Assembly: GCF_000332115.1 (NCBI RefSeq)
Contig: NC_020156.1
Span: 310,001 to 374,000 of the forward strand
Reading direction: 5' to 3'
Length of the DNA: 64,000 nt
DNA from: Nonlabens dokdonensis DSW-6
GTDB lineage: Bacteria > Bacteroidota > Bacteroidia > Flavobacteriales > Flavobacteriaceae
Every line of letters begins with the position of its first letter. Within the stretch, counting starts at the first letter, position 1. Under the pieces are notes generated by a model. The model was not told where the DNA came from. It did no database searches and saw only the letters and a program-made list of their open reading frames with translations. Below, in pieces: positions 46,801-53,962 of this stretch. A program made the translations under genes and the position numbers.

Positions 46801-47065
46801 TCCATTTGTAGATGGTGGTAGAATGGTAGCTCCTAGAGGTGGATTCTTTGATCTAGATGGAAATTGGGCTGTAGAAGGTGAAGGTGTCGCTCCAGATATA
46901 GAAGTAATTCAAGACCCTAAAAGTATCGTTGCTGGCAACGACCCACAATTAGAAACCGCTGTTCAAGAAGCGCTACGTTTATTACCGTCTCAAGAATTTG
47001 AAATGAAACCAGAACCTAAAGCTCCTGTAAGATGGAAAAAAGCTGACGGCTGGAATAAAAAGTAA
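43820..47065 (+). CDS. Tricorn-type S41 protease
   Basis: A 1081-residue exported protease. The start at ATG 43820 is chosen because it opens a signal peptide (MKHLLIITVFLSGMIASSQ), while the frame extends 40 codons further up into non-signal sequence. The N-terminal beta-propeller repeats (about 30-530) contain SPDG and DGKxIAF elements of the PD40 family, and an acidic-basic linker lies near 560-580 (EEAIKKEDADKKEEKK). A PDZ domain (about 790-880) and the TSPc core with GSGGD (Ser in NERAGSGGDL) complete it. It probably digests peptides in the periplasm. Confidence 0.93.
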   Translation: MKHLLIITVFLSGMIASSQGTQLLRQPTIHKDQVVFSYANDLWQASTNGGNAKRLTSNIGGEMSPQFSPDGKMIAFTAEYDGNFDVYVIPASGGEPERMTFHPSGDFVQGWTPDNKIIFRSNRASKPTQSNHLYTIGVNEHFPNQIEIGRAAFGNISQDGKHIAYTPITSWDAEWRNYRGGQALPIWIVNLKTKELQTTPQLDQERHLSPVWHNDMVYYISERDYTSNIWSYNPKTKTEKQITFHKIFDVKNIDTDHNNIVYEQGGYLHLLNPSTGATNKIIINVQADYNFARERWNEVSAWNLTNPNVSPNGKRVLFEHRGEIFTVPKDNGTWRNISNSTAAAERSPIWSPKGDQIAWFSDESGEYQVIITDQYGENKKSIAIDNPTFFFTPDWSPDGKYLSFTDTDFNAYVLDIATGKAQIIATDNFAHPNRTLNPVWSPDSKWVAYSKQLKSHFKAIFVYNVETKKTIQITDPIADSISPVWDESGDYIYTLSSTDYGLTSGWLDMSSMDKTVNRSLYAVVLASDGKAPHLPETDEEAIKKEDADKKEEKKDDKKDAEDAAVTIDEEGIFERIIPMQLPTRNYPALAKGPSGTVFIAEAIPNENGLKVHKYNVKEQEAKEFASGVNSMVSSYDGNHLLLFKSGSWSLNDAKKPTAGKETLDTSMKVKVNPQEEYAQIFKEGWRYMRDFLYVDNTHGAPWDQVYEWYAPWIKHVRHRVDLNYVVDIMSGEIAIGHSYVSGGDFPDTNRVPVGLLGADLSINKGMYQIDKIYTGETWNPVITGPLSLPGINVKEGDYIHSINGAALSENVNPYQLLEQTANRTIRLTVSSTGKEKDAHTVIIKPVRSERRLRNVEWIEDNRRRVDQLSGGKLAYVYVPNTGGGGFESFNRYYFSQQDKKGVIIDERNNGGGSAADYMIDIMNREPMGYFNSKANDNRPWTTPMAGIFGPKVMIINERAGSGGDLLPYMFKQQDIGPIVGTRTWGGLVGTWDTPPFVDGGRMVAPRGGFFDLDGNWAVEGEGVAPDIEVIQDPKSIVAGNDPQLETAVQEALRLLPSQEFEMKPEPKAPVRWKKADGWNKK

Positions 47066-47102
47066 TCACAATTAAGGCAATTAGTTAGCCTACCAATTAT
47101 TC

Positions 47103-47153
47103 AACCTATCAAGAATTAAGATCTATTAAATCTTTCTTGATAGGTTTTTTTGT
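47103..47153 (+). terminator. Terminator of the Tricorn-like gene
   Basis: AACCTATCAAGAA (47103-47115) and TTCTTGATAGGTT (47134-47146) form a perfect 13-bp stem with an 18-nt loop and a T-run. Confidence 0.88.
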
Positions 47154-47158
47154 GGTTC

Positions 47159-47174
47159 CGCTTTCGCGAAAGCG
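47159..47174. repeat. Dispersed palindrome copy 13 (intergenic)
   Basis: Perfect CGCTTTCGCGAAAGCG flanked by GTTC and AGA, just after the terminator of the Tricorn-like gene. Confidence 0.95.
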
Positions 47175-47220
47175 AGAACCTTATCATCACCTCTTCACTA
47201 TAAAAATTATAGAGAAAATA

Positions 47221-47263
47221 TTGTGGAATCCATAATTTTAGTTTTACTTTGTAATTCAAAGTA
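47221..47263 (+). promoter_or_regulatory. Promoter with TACTTTG-N5-CAAAGTA operator (site 1)
   Basis: Perfect 7-bp arms TACTTTG (47245-47251) and CAAAGTA (47257-47263) are separated by 5 bp and followed by CTTTAAA. A -33 TTG (47221-47223) and TTACTTTG (47244-47251), a near -7 match, are spaced 20 bp apart, so binding would block the promoter of the membrane-protein/regulator pair. Confidence 0.65.
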
Positions 47264-47271
47264 CTTTAAAT

Positions 47272-47907
47272 ATGACTAACGATAAATATCTAGAAGACAT
47301 AAAGGAGATTAAATCTCTTATGAATAAATCGACTCGATTTATTTCTTTATCTGGAATGAGTGGTATTATGGCTGGTGTTTATGCCTTAATAGGAAGTGTA
47401 ATAGGTCATTTTATTATTCAAAATGCTTATGAAAAAGGTTATAGAGATACTGTAAACACCTTATTTGAAACTCCATGGGCACAAAATCCTTCCTTGCAAA
47501 TAGTTGCTGTTGCCACTGGCGTAATGTTTATGGCAGTAATTACCGCATTTTTTCTAACGCGATCCAAAGCAAAAAAATACAAACAAAAAGTTTGGACCAA
47601 GCAATCCTTAAGATTGATCGCAAATTTTATGGCTCCTTTGAGCATAGGCGCAGTATTTACATTGGTTTTACTTCAGTATAATTTACTAGGTCTCGTTGCT
47701 CCAGCGATGTTAGTTTTTTACGGTTTGGCGTGTATGAATGCAGCACAGTTTACTTTAGGAACTGTAAAGTACCTAGGCTTGAGTTGTGCTATTCTAGGAC
47801 TTATCAATACCCAATTTATAGGTTATGGTTTGTACTTTTGGGCAGCAGGTTTTGGATTGTGCCATATCATATATGGAGCTGTAATGTATTATAAATATGA
47901 TAGGTAA
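47272..47907 (+). CDS. Polytopic membrane protein linked to a winged-helix regulator
   Basis: A 211-residue protein with about six transmembrane helices after a charged N-terminal helix (YLEDIKEIKSLM), which is typical of a conserved Bacteroidota membrane protein of unknown function. It starts nine bases after the operator and is followed after 39 bp by the regulator gene. Such pairs are often controlled by the regulator itself. Confidence 0.8.
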   Translation: MTNDKYLEDIKEIKSLMNKSTRFISLSGMSGIMAGVYALIGSVIGHFIIQNAYEKGYRDTVNTLFETPWAQNPSLQIVAVATGVMFMAVITAFFLTRSKAKKYKQKVWTKQSLRLIANFMAPLSIGAVFTLVLLQYNLLGLVAPAMLVFYGLACMNAAQFTLGTVKYLGLSCAILGLINTQFIGYGLYFWAAGFGLCHIIYGAVMYYKYDR

Positions 47908-47946
47908 TTAGAAAGTTCCTCAATAAAATCACCTGATAAAAAATTA

Positions 47947-48237
47947 ATGAGTCTCATCAACAAGTTAAATAAAGCATTTGATCACCGCATACGACTAGGC
48001 ATTATGTCTGTGCTCGTGGTAAACGATCATGCCGATTTTAAAGAGCTCAAAGAATTACTAGATGTTACGGATGGTAATCTAGCCAGTCATGCCAAAGCTT
48101 TAGAAAAAGAGAATTACATACGAGTAGAAAAAAGCTTTATAGGTCGTAAACCTAATACGAAGTACATTGCTACCGATGTAGGTAAACTAGAATTTAAAAA
48201 ACATATTGAAGCACTAGAAAAACTTATCGGTGGATGA
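47947..48237 (+). CDS. Winged-helix transcriptional regulator
   Basis: A 96-residue MarR/ArsR-like winged-helix protein of the HTH_34 type. Residues DHRIRLGIMSVLV and DFKELKELLDVTDGNLASHAKALEKENYI form the HTH, and the wing is FIGRKPNTKYIATDVGK. It has no ligand-binding extension. Two identical operator-like dyads, one in front of its operon (47245) and one in front of or within the start of the next gene (48399), suggest it controls both. Confidence 0.93.
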   Translation: MSLINKLNKAFDHRIRLGIMSVLVVNDHADFKELKELLDVTDGNLASHAKALEKENYIRVEKSFIGRKPNTKYIATDVGKLEFKKHIEALEKLIGG

Positions 48238-48256
48238 TGAAACTGAAATTGAAATG

Positions 48257-48333
48257 AATAATGAATAATGATTAATGATTAATGATTAATGATTAATGAT
48301 TAATAATTAATAAAAAATGAAAAATGAAAAATG
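48257..48333. repeat. Heptamer tandem array
   Basis: Eleven consecutive 7-bp units in unbroken phase: AATAATG twice, ATTAATG four times, ATTAATA twice and AAAAATG three times. It sits between the regulator gene and the Coq4-like gene. A possible ATG start (48324) lies inside it. Confidence 0.9.
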
Positions 48334-48374
48334 AAACACTCATACCACATACCTCATATCTCATACCTAAAACT

Positions 48375-48887
48375 ATGAAAACATTTTTTTTACCTATTTA
48401 CTTTGAAATACAAAGTACTTTAAAAACGTTAAGAGAGGTTTTTGTATACCACTCCTTTGAATTGGCTAGTAAGATTTATGTCAAATTTAAAACTGGACCG
48501 TCGTGGCAAGTAAATACGCAGCAACTATTGTCTTATCCTACAGAAAGTCTAGGATACCATCTTGGGTGTTTTTTACTCCAGCACAAATTTGAACCACAAC
48601 CTCGATGCGAGGATCATGATGTATTTCATGTATTAACAGATTATAAAATTGATACTGCTCAAGAAATAGCCATGCAATACTGGTTATGGGGCAATGGCAA
48701 ACGCAGTCCTTTTGTGCTACTTGCTATGCTGGTAGGTGTAATTTTTTATATAGATCAATACATACTTTTTATAGAAGCTTTCTCTAGTGGTTATAACTCC
48801 ACAGGTATTCACCATCTAGACTTTAAGCAGCACCTCTACTCTCCTATTTCCATATTTAAATCAACTCTTATAACTTCAAATATTTAA
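48375..48887 (+). CDS. Coq4-like protein
   Basis: A 170-residue protein if started at ATG 48375. A longer start at 48324 falls inside the heptamer array. It contains the exact Coq4 signature HDxxH-x11-E: His81, Asp82, His85 and Glu97 (EDHDVFHVLTDYKIDTAQE), followed by a hydrophobic helix (about 113-130). In eukaryotes Coq4 acts in ubiquinone synthesis. Bacteroidota make menaquinone, so the role here is unknown. The second TACTTTG operator lies over its first codons (48399-48417), so the true start could also be further downstream. Confidence 0.75.
   Translation: MKTFFLPIYFEIQSTLKTLREVFVYHSFELASKIYVKFKTGPSWQVNTQQLLSYPTESLGYHLGCFLLQHKFEPQPRCEDHDVFHVLTDYKIDTAQEIAMQYWLWGNGKRSPFVLLAMLVGVIFYIDQYILFIEAFSSGYNSTGIHHLDFKQHLYSPISIFKSTLITSNI
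48399..48417 (+). promoter_or_regulatory. TACTTTG-N5-CAAAGTA operator (site 2)
   Basis: TACTTTG (48399-48405) and CAAAGTA (48411-48417), with the same arms, the same 5-bp spacing and the same following CTTTAAA as site 1 at 47245. Confidence 0.65.
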
Positions 48888-48898
48888 AATATTTCAAC

Positions 48899-50275
48899 AT
48901 GTCACAAAAAGGAATCATCCACTGGATCAAATACTCTGTAACTGCTAGACTTATAACGATCAGCATTCTCACCTTGTTGTTGTTAATACCTCTATTATTT
49001 GTTCAATATTTAATATCAGAAAGAGCTGATCGTAAAGAACAAGTCATAAGGGAAATAAATAGTAAATGGGGTGAAGAAGTAATACTTCAAGGACCAATTC
49101 TTGAACTGCCTTACAAGGTTATCAAAACACATAAAAACATAGAAGAGAAAACTCAAAAAACCTATATTACAACTAGTGAAGAAGAGAGAGTTGCTTATTT
49201 TTTACCTAATGAATTGAATTATGATATCAGCGCCTCGGTAACTTCTAAAAGCTACAGTATTTATGAAAGTGCCGTTTATCAAAGTGATATCAAAACCAAC
49301 GGTAATTTTAAACTTCCTGACTTTAAAAGTAAAGATATCGATCCGGAAAGTATTGTTTGGGAAAAAGCAAAATTCATTTTTAAAACGACTAATTTGAAAG
49401 GTATTAAAAACACTCTTCAATTTGAGTTTAATGATGCTGCTTATGTTATGTCACCAGCAACTGCCATTTCTACTACTAATAATTATAGAAGTAATTCATC
49501 TCAAAATTTTACTTTAAAGACTCCTTATTTAAATCTTACAAATCAATCGTTTAATGATGGCTCTTTAGACTTTTCTCTTTTCCTAAAAATAAATGGTAGT
49601 GAACAACTACAAGTTGTTCCCTTAGGAAGCATTACTAATCTAAAAATGAAATCAAATTGGGCAGACCCTAGTTTTTCAGGAGCGTTTTTACCTGAAGAAA
49701 ATGGCACTAAGGAAATAACAGATTCTGGCTTTGAAGCAGAATGGCAAGTATTTAAAGTGAACAGACAGTTTGGACAATCTTTTACCGCTGGTTTTCCCAG
49801 TCTAAATCACCAAGCTATGGGCGTAGATTTTTTAATACCAGCCGATCAATATCAACAAACAGAGCGCACTGCTAAATATGGTTTTTTAGTCATAGCTCTA
49901 ACTTTCATTATTTTCTTCTTCATTCAAACCATTACTAAAAAGCATATTCATTCTATTCAATATGTTATGATAGGCGTCGCATTAGTTATATTCTATACGC
50001 TGTTACTTTCCATATCTGAACATCTCAATTTTAATCTGGCATATTTAATCGGTGCAATAAGTGTAATAGGATTGATTAGTATTTACTCCTACTCCATACT
50101 CAAGAACAAGAAATTTTCCTTGCTCATATTAGGATCTCTTACCGCACTGTATTCATTCATTTATGCCACCACACAATTAGAAGACTTCGCTTTACTAGCT
50201 GGCAGTGTAGGCTTATTCATAATCCTTTCTATTATTATGATTGTATCTAATAAAATAGACTGGTCTAACTCTTAA
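48899..50275 (+). CDS. creD: CreD-family inner membrane protein
   Basis: A 458-residue protein. One N-terminal helix (about 13-35, RLITISILTLLLLIPLLFV) is followed by a large periplasmic domain (about 40-315) that begins with ERADRKEQVIREINSKWG and LQGPILELPYK, typical of CreD, and then five or six C-terminal helices. In E. coli creD responds to the CreBC system and affects the envelope. No creBC genes are present here. It follows the Coq4-like gene by 11 bp and precedes the DUF4153 gene by 11 bp. Confidence 0.93.
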   Translation: MSQKGIIHWIKYSVTARLITISILTLLLLIPLLFVQYLISERADRKEQVIREINSKWGEEVILQGPILELPYKVIKTHKNIEEKTQKTYITTSEEERVAYFLPNELNYDISASVTSKSYSIYESAVYQSDIKTNGNFKLPDFKSKDIDPESIVWEKAKFIFKTTNLKGIKNTLQFEFNDAAYVMSPATAISTTNNYRSNSSQNFTLKTPYLNLTNQSFNDGSLDFSLFLKINGSEQLQVVPLGSITNLKMKSNWADPSFSGAFLPEENGTKEITDSGFEAEWQVFKVNRQFGQSFTAGFPSLNHQAMGVDFLIPADQYQQTERTAKYGFLVIALTFIIFFFIQTITKKHIHSIQYVMIGVALVIFYTLLLSISEHLNFNLAYLIGAISVIGLISIYSYSILKNKKFSLLILGSLTALYSFIYATTQLEDFALLAGSVGLFIILSIIMIVSNKIDWSNS

Positions 50276-50286
50276 AACTTATCACC

Positions 50287-51714
50287 ATGAAAAAAACCAT
50301 AATTATTATCACCGGAGGAATCGTTTTTTCCACTCTTTTTTACTCCCAAAATCTAGGAATAAACGCTTTACTATATAGTCTGTTCTTGATTATTACTCTT
50401 TTTATAAATCACAAAACATTACTTTTTGAGAAAACCATTATTCTGAGCGGTTTTGCAATGCTAGCAAGTGCTACAGCCATTTGTGCTCATGGATCGGACT
50501 GGAGTATTTTTATGTACTTTTTGAGTACATTTCTATTTCTAGGATACATAGCTAGCTCTCAAAGTAGTATTTACGTGAGCTGGCTCAACGGTATTTACAC
50601 CAGTTTATTCGGTGTATTTCATTCCCTATTTTATCAGGTAGAAAAAGAAAAAAAGCCAGAAAATGCAGAAAAAATTGACATAGGTCAGGTAATTAAATTA
50701 GTGATTATTCCAGTGGTATTGATCGTTGTTTTTACACTTCTCTACAGTTCTTCAAACCCTATATTTAATGATGTCCTAGAAGCTATAGACTTTTCATTTA
50801 TTGATGTTTTTTGGTTGTTTACTGCTGCAATAGGTTCTTTAATAATGGCAAATATTGAAAAACCACAACCTATTCAAGAGCTTACTAAAAAAGACCAAGA
50901 AACACCTAATGAACTACTACCCAAATCACTAAATGATTTACAACTTAAAACAGTTCAAAATGAATCTCAAATAGGCTTTATTTCCATTCTTTGTTTGAAT
51001 TTGCTGCTCGTATTTGTTTTAATTACAGAGGTACTTTTCTTGACCAACTTAAATACCACTCAAGCCAGTGTGCTGTCTCAAGCGGTGCACCAAGGAGTTT
51101 ATGCCTCTATTGCGAGTATCGTTATTGCTATAGGAATAATCGCCTTCATATATCGAGGCGATGTCAATTTTCTTAAAAACAATCAAAACTTAAGAGCGCT
51201 TACTTACATCTGGATCATTTTAAACGCATTACTAGTAGCGAGTATTTTTACTAAAAACTACCTCTATATTGATGAACACGGACTTACACATAAACGTATA
51301 GGCGTGATAGTTTACTTGTTCTTGACAATTGCAGGATTAATCACTACCTATCTCAAAGTAAATCACCGACTCAACTTTGTTTATTTGATACGACGCAATC
51401 TAGTAATAAGCTACACTACTCTTGCAGTTTATGGTTTGATCAACTGGTCTGCTATTATTACCGAGCATAATATCGTGGAAGAAAAAGTATCAAGAGTTTA
51501 TTTAGAAAGCTTGCTACCACAAAATGCGCTGGTTTTAAAAGAGTATAACCTTTATGATGATTACAAACTACAAACCAAAAGCAATATCTACTACTACGAT
51601 CACTATAACGAGCAAGAATTCATAAATCGCAATTGGCAAGAATTCAATTGGATCGCTCACCAACTAAAACAAACCAATGAAAACATTTCTAAAGAGACTG
51701 CAGCCGCAAAATAG
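50287..51714 (+). CDS. DUF4153/DUF4173-type membrane protein
   Basis: A 475-residue polytopic protein. About nine helices are interrupted by a charged loop (about 200-220, LTKKDQETPNELLPK), and the protein ends in a soluble segment (about 425-475) beginning around YLYIDEHGLTHKR. This matches the DUF4153-family description and is often found near CreD genes in Bacteroidota. Its 3' end overlaps the next gene by 38 bp. Confidence 0.85.
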   Translation: MKKTIIIITGGIVFSTLFYSQNLGINALLYSLFLIITLFINHKTLLFEKTIILSGFAMLASATAICAHGSDWSIFMYFLSTFLFLGYIASSQSSIYVSWLNGIYTSLFGVFHSLFYQVEKEKKPENAEKIDIGQVIKLVIIPVVLIVVFTLLYSSSNPIFNDVLEAIDFSFIDVFWLFTAAIGSLIMANIEKPQPIQELTKKDQETPNELLPKSLNDLQLKTVQNESQIGFISILCLNLLLVFVLITEVLFLTNLNTTQASVLSQAVHQGVYASIASIVIAIGIIAFIYRGDVNFLKNNQNLRALTYIWIILNALLVASIFTKNYLYIDEHGLTHKRIGVIVYLFLTIAGLITTYLKVNHRLNFVYLIRRNLVISYTTLAVYGLINWSAIITEHNIVEEKVSRVYLESLLPQNALVLKEYNLYDDYKLQTKSNIYYYDHYNEQEFINRNWQEFNWIAHQLKQTNENISKETAAAK

Positions 51715-51970
51715 AGTAGCTATTCAGCTTGCATTTATATTCTTTGCCGCAGGGTCAATTGCATGTTTATTGTTATTTATTACAGGAGAGAAAATATTTC
51801 AAGCTGGAAGCATAGGTGTATTTATAATAGCGTTAATCACTAATGCGATGATGTTTTTGATTGTCTTACTCAACTATGTTTTAGGGTTTGTATCACATAA
51901 AGAAGCTTTATTTACCCTTTATGTCATTGTACTCAGCGTTTCTCTTTCACTCTTGCTACTTTTTATATAA
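51677..51970 (+). CDS. Small three-helix membrane protein
   Basis: A 97-residue protein with helices at about 12-33, 41-64 and 72-96. It starts at ATG 51677 inside the end of the previous gene in another reading frame, which suggests translational coupling. No family is recognised. It belongs to the run of membrane-protein genes beginning at 48899. Confidence 0.7.
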   Translation: MKTFLKRLQPQNRVAIQLAFIFFAAGSIACLLLFITGEKIFQAGSIGVFIIALITNAMMFLIVLLNYVLGFVSHKEALFTLYVIVLSVSLSLLLLFI

Positions 51971-52019
51971 GCTATAATTTGACAATTCATAATTCAAAAA
52001 ACATCATTAAAATCACCTT

Positions 52020-52697
52020 ATGAAAACATTATTTTTACATCGATTCCACGAGTTAAAACAAGTCTCTGTCTTGACTCTTTTATGCATTTGCTTGCTTGGG
52101 CTACGAATGAAAATCACACATGATTTTTTCATGTTGTTTTTAATTTGGAATCTTTTCCTAGCATTTATTCCCTATGTGATGGTAGTTCGTTTACGCTTTC
52201 GCGAAAGCGTATCCAAAACCAACCTCATACTTACTTTTATAGTTTGGCTAGCCTTCCTACCCAATGCTCCTTATTTAGTTACAGATTTGATTCATATTAG
52301 GCATGCAAGTGCTAGCTGGATCGTTTATGAATCACTTCTTATTTTAAGCTTCAGTACGACCGGATTATTTTTAGGATTTTTAAGTCTCAGAGATATGACG
52401 CAACTATTAAGTGAAAAAGGATGGTTGTCCAGCATAAAACAGAAGGCTCTATTTCAAAATATCGTCTTAATTCTATGCGGTTATGGCATCTATTTAGGAA
52501 GAGTTTTAAGATGGAATACATGGGACATCATTCAGCACCCAGAAAAATTATTTAAGGATATGGTAGATCTTTTTTTACATCCTTTTTCAAATCAAGAAGC
52601 CTGGCTCATGATAAGCAGTATGAGCTTTTTCCTTATGGTCACTTTTAATCTATTTAAAAATTATAATGAACCTACCAAAATTACATCGCAAGCCTAA
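52020..52697 (+). CDS. DUF1361 membrane protein, paralogue 1
   Basis: A 225-residue protein with about five transmembrane helices. Conserved features include LIWNLFLAFIPY, LPNAPYLVTDLIHI, YLGRVLRWNTWDI and the C-terminal helix. It aligns along its whole length with the gene at 53239. A palindrome copy at 52194-52209 encodes RFRES in the loop after helix 2, at the position where the paralogue has RFKKD. Its end overlaps the DUF2809 gene by 32 bp. Confidence 0.9.
   Translation: MKTLFLHRFHELKQVSVLTLLCICLLGLRMKITHDFFMLFLIWNLFLAFIPYVMVVRLRFRESVSKTNLILTFIVWLAFLPNAPYLVTDLIHIRHASASWIVYESLLILSFSTTGLFLGFLSLRDMTQLLSEKGWLSSIKQKALFQNIVLILCGYGIYLGRVLRWNTWDIIQHPEKLFKDMVDLFLHPFSNQEAWLMISSMSFFLMVTFNLFKNYNEPTKITSQA
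52194..52209. repeat. Dispersed palindrome copy 14 (in DUF1361 paralogue 1)
   Basis: Perfect CGCTTTCGCGAAAGCG read as RFRES. The paralogue has GCGCTTTAAAAAGG at the aligned position, with no length difference. Confidence 0.95.
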
Positions 52698-53067
52698 AAA
52701 AGTATATATAATCGCAGCCTTGACCTTGTTTGTGATTGAAGTGTTAATAGAACAATATGCTCACGATGATTTTATAAGACCTTATCTAGGAGATTTTTTT
52801 GTGGTTATTTTAATTTATTCAGTTGTAATGTCGGTTAGTAATTTCAAGGTTTTGAGCGTTGCAATAGCAACCTTGCTTTTTAGTTACGCCATTGAAATAG
52901 CTCAATATGCACAGGTAGTCTCTCTACTAGGATTAGAAGATTACAAAATAGCAAGAATAATTATAGGCACGAGTTTTTCCTGGTGGGATATGTTGATGTA
53001 TACTTTGGGGATTTTATTTGTTTTAATTATAGAAAAAATGATTGCAAAATTAAATTTCTTTAAATAA
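52666..53067 (+). CDS. DUF2809 membrane protein
   Basis: A 133-residue protein with about four helices and the family-like patterns YLGDFFVVILIYS, YAIEIAQYAQVVSLLGL and SFSWWDMLMYTLGI. The family is of unknown function. It overlaps the DUF1361 gene by 32 bp and is sandwiched between the two DUF1361 paralogues, an arrangement that suggests a shared role in the envelope. Confidence 0.88.
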   Translation: MNLPKLHRKPKKVYIIAALTLFVIEVLIEQYAHDDFIRPYLGDFFVVILIYSVVMSVSNFKVLSVAIATLLFSYAIEIAQYAQVVSLLGLEDYKIARIIIGTSFSWWDMLMYTLGILFVLIIEKMIAKLNFFK

Positions 53068-53184
53068 CAGTCCTGAGAGTCTATTCTTCCATTGTTAGTA
53101 TTTGATTCATTGTTGAACCGTGAAAGCTATAACCTTTATTTCTAGTCTTTTATAAAACAATAGGTGAAAATGGTTTCATTATGC

Positions 53185-53211
53185 TTTGATTTTTAATTTC
53201 TACTATATTTG
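53185..53211 (+). promoter_or_regulatory. Possible promoter of DUF1361 paralogue 2
   Basis: TTTG (53185-53188) and TATATTTG (53204-53211, a consensus -7) are separated by 15 bp, shorter than usual. The -7 element covers the alternative TTG start at 53209, which supports the ATG at 53239 instead. Confidence 0.5.
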
Positions 53212-53238
53212 TTTGACATACAAAACTCTAAAAGTGTA

Positions 53239-53919
53239 ATGCTTAATTTTTTTAATAAATATAAAGAGATAAGAAGTGTGATGACACTTACACTAATGAG
53301 CATTTTATTACTTATTGTGAGATTAGAAGTTTACTATACTTTCGCGTTAGTTTATCTTATTTGGAATTTATTCCTTGCTTTTATACCATATCTATTGGTT
53401 GCCCGGTTGCGCTTTAAAAAGGATATCACAAACTTTAATATCATACTTTCAGGGATTATCTGGATTACTTTTCTTCCCAATGCTCCTTATTTACTAACAG
53501 ATTTAATACATATTAAAACAGCACTAAAGAGCTGGATCGTTCTTGAATCATTAATGATTTTAAGTTTCTCCATCACAGGAGTTTATTTAGGCTTTATCAG
53601 TATGTATGATATGGTAACCATTTTAATAAAAAAAGGCTGGTTGAAAAATAAATATTGGGTTGCTATATTTGAAAATGGTATCTGGATTTTGTGTGCATGT
53701 GGTGTTTATTTAGGTAGGCATTTAAGATGGAATAGCTGGGATCTACTTCACAGCCCAAATAAAATTTTTTTAGACCTATTTTACCTATTTAAAGACGTCC
53801 ACAAAAATCAAAATGCTTGGATAATGGTTGTAAGTTTGAGTACATTTTTAATAGTGATTTACGCATTATTCAAATCGTTTTTCTCGCTTCCAATAGTGAT
53901 TTATAAAAGAAAAGTATGA
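53239..53919 (+). CDS. DUF1361 membrane protein, paralogue 2
   Basis: A 226-residue protein with the same five-helix layout as the gene at 52020 and the shared motifs LIWNLFLAFIPY, FLPNAPYLLTDLIHI and YLGRHLRWNSWDL. The start at ATG 53239 is chosen because it matches the paralogue's N-terminus in length and because the upstream TTG lies within a promoter-like motif. It diverged from its paralogue by substitution rather than insertion. Confidence 0.88.
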   Translation: MLNFFNKYKEIRSVMTLTLMSILLLIVRLEVYYTFALVYLIWNLFLAFIPYLLVARLRFKKDITNFNIILSGIIWITFLPNAPYLLTDLIHIKTALKSWIVLESLMILSFSITGVYLGFISMYDMVTILIKKGWLKNKYWVAIFENGIWILCACGVYLGRHLRWNSWDLLHSPNKIFLDLFYLFKDVHKNQNAWIMVVSLSTFLIVIYALFKSFFSLPIVIYKRKV

Positions 53920-53962
53920 TTAATGTTTAAATATCGTTTTTACAGAAGCATGCAAAACAGAT

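Noticed and set aside
48257..48333. CRISPR array
   Set aside because: The units are 7 bp without spacers and no cas gene is nearby. It is a simple tandem array.
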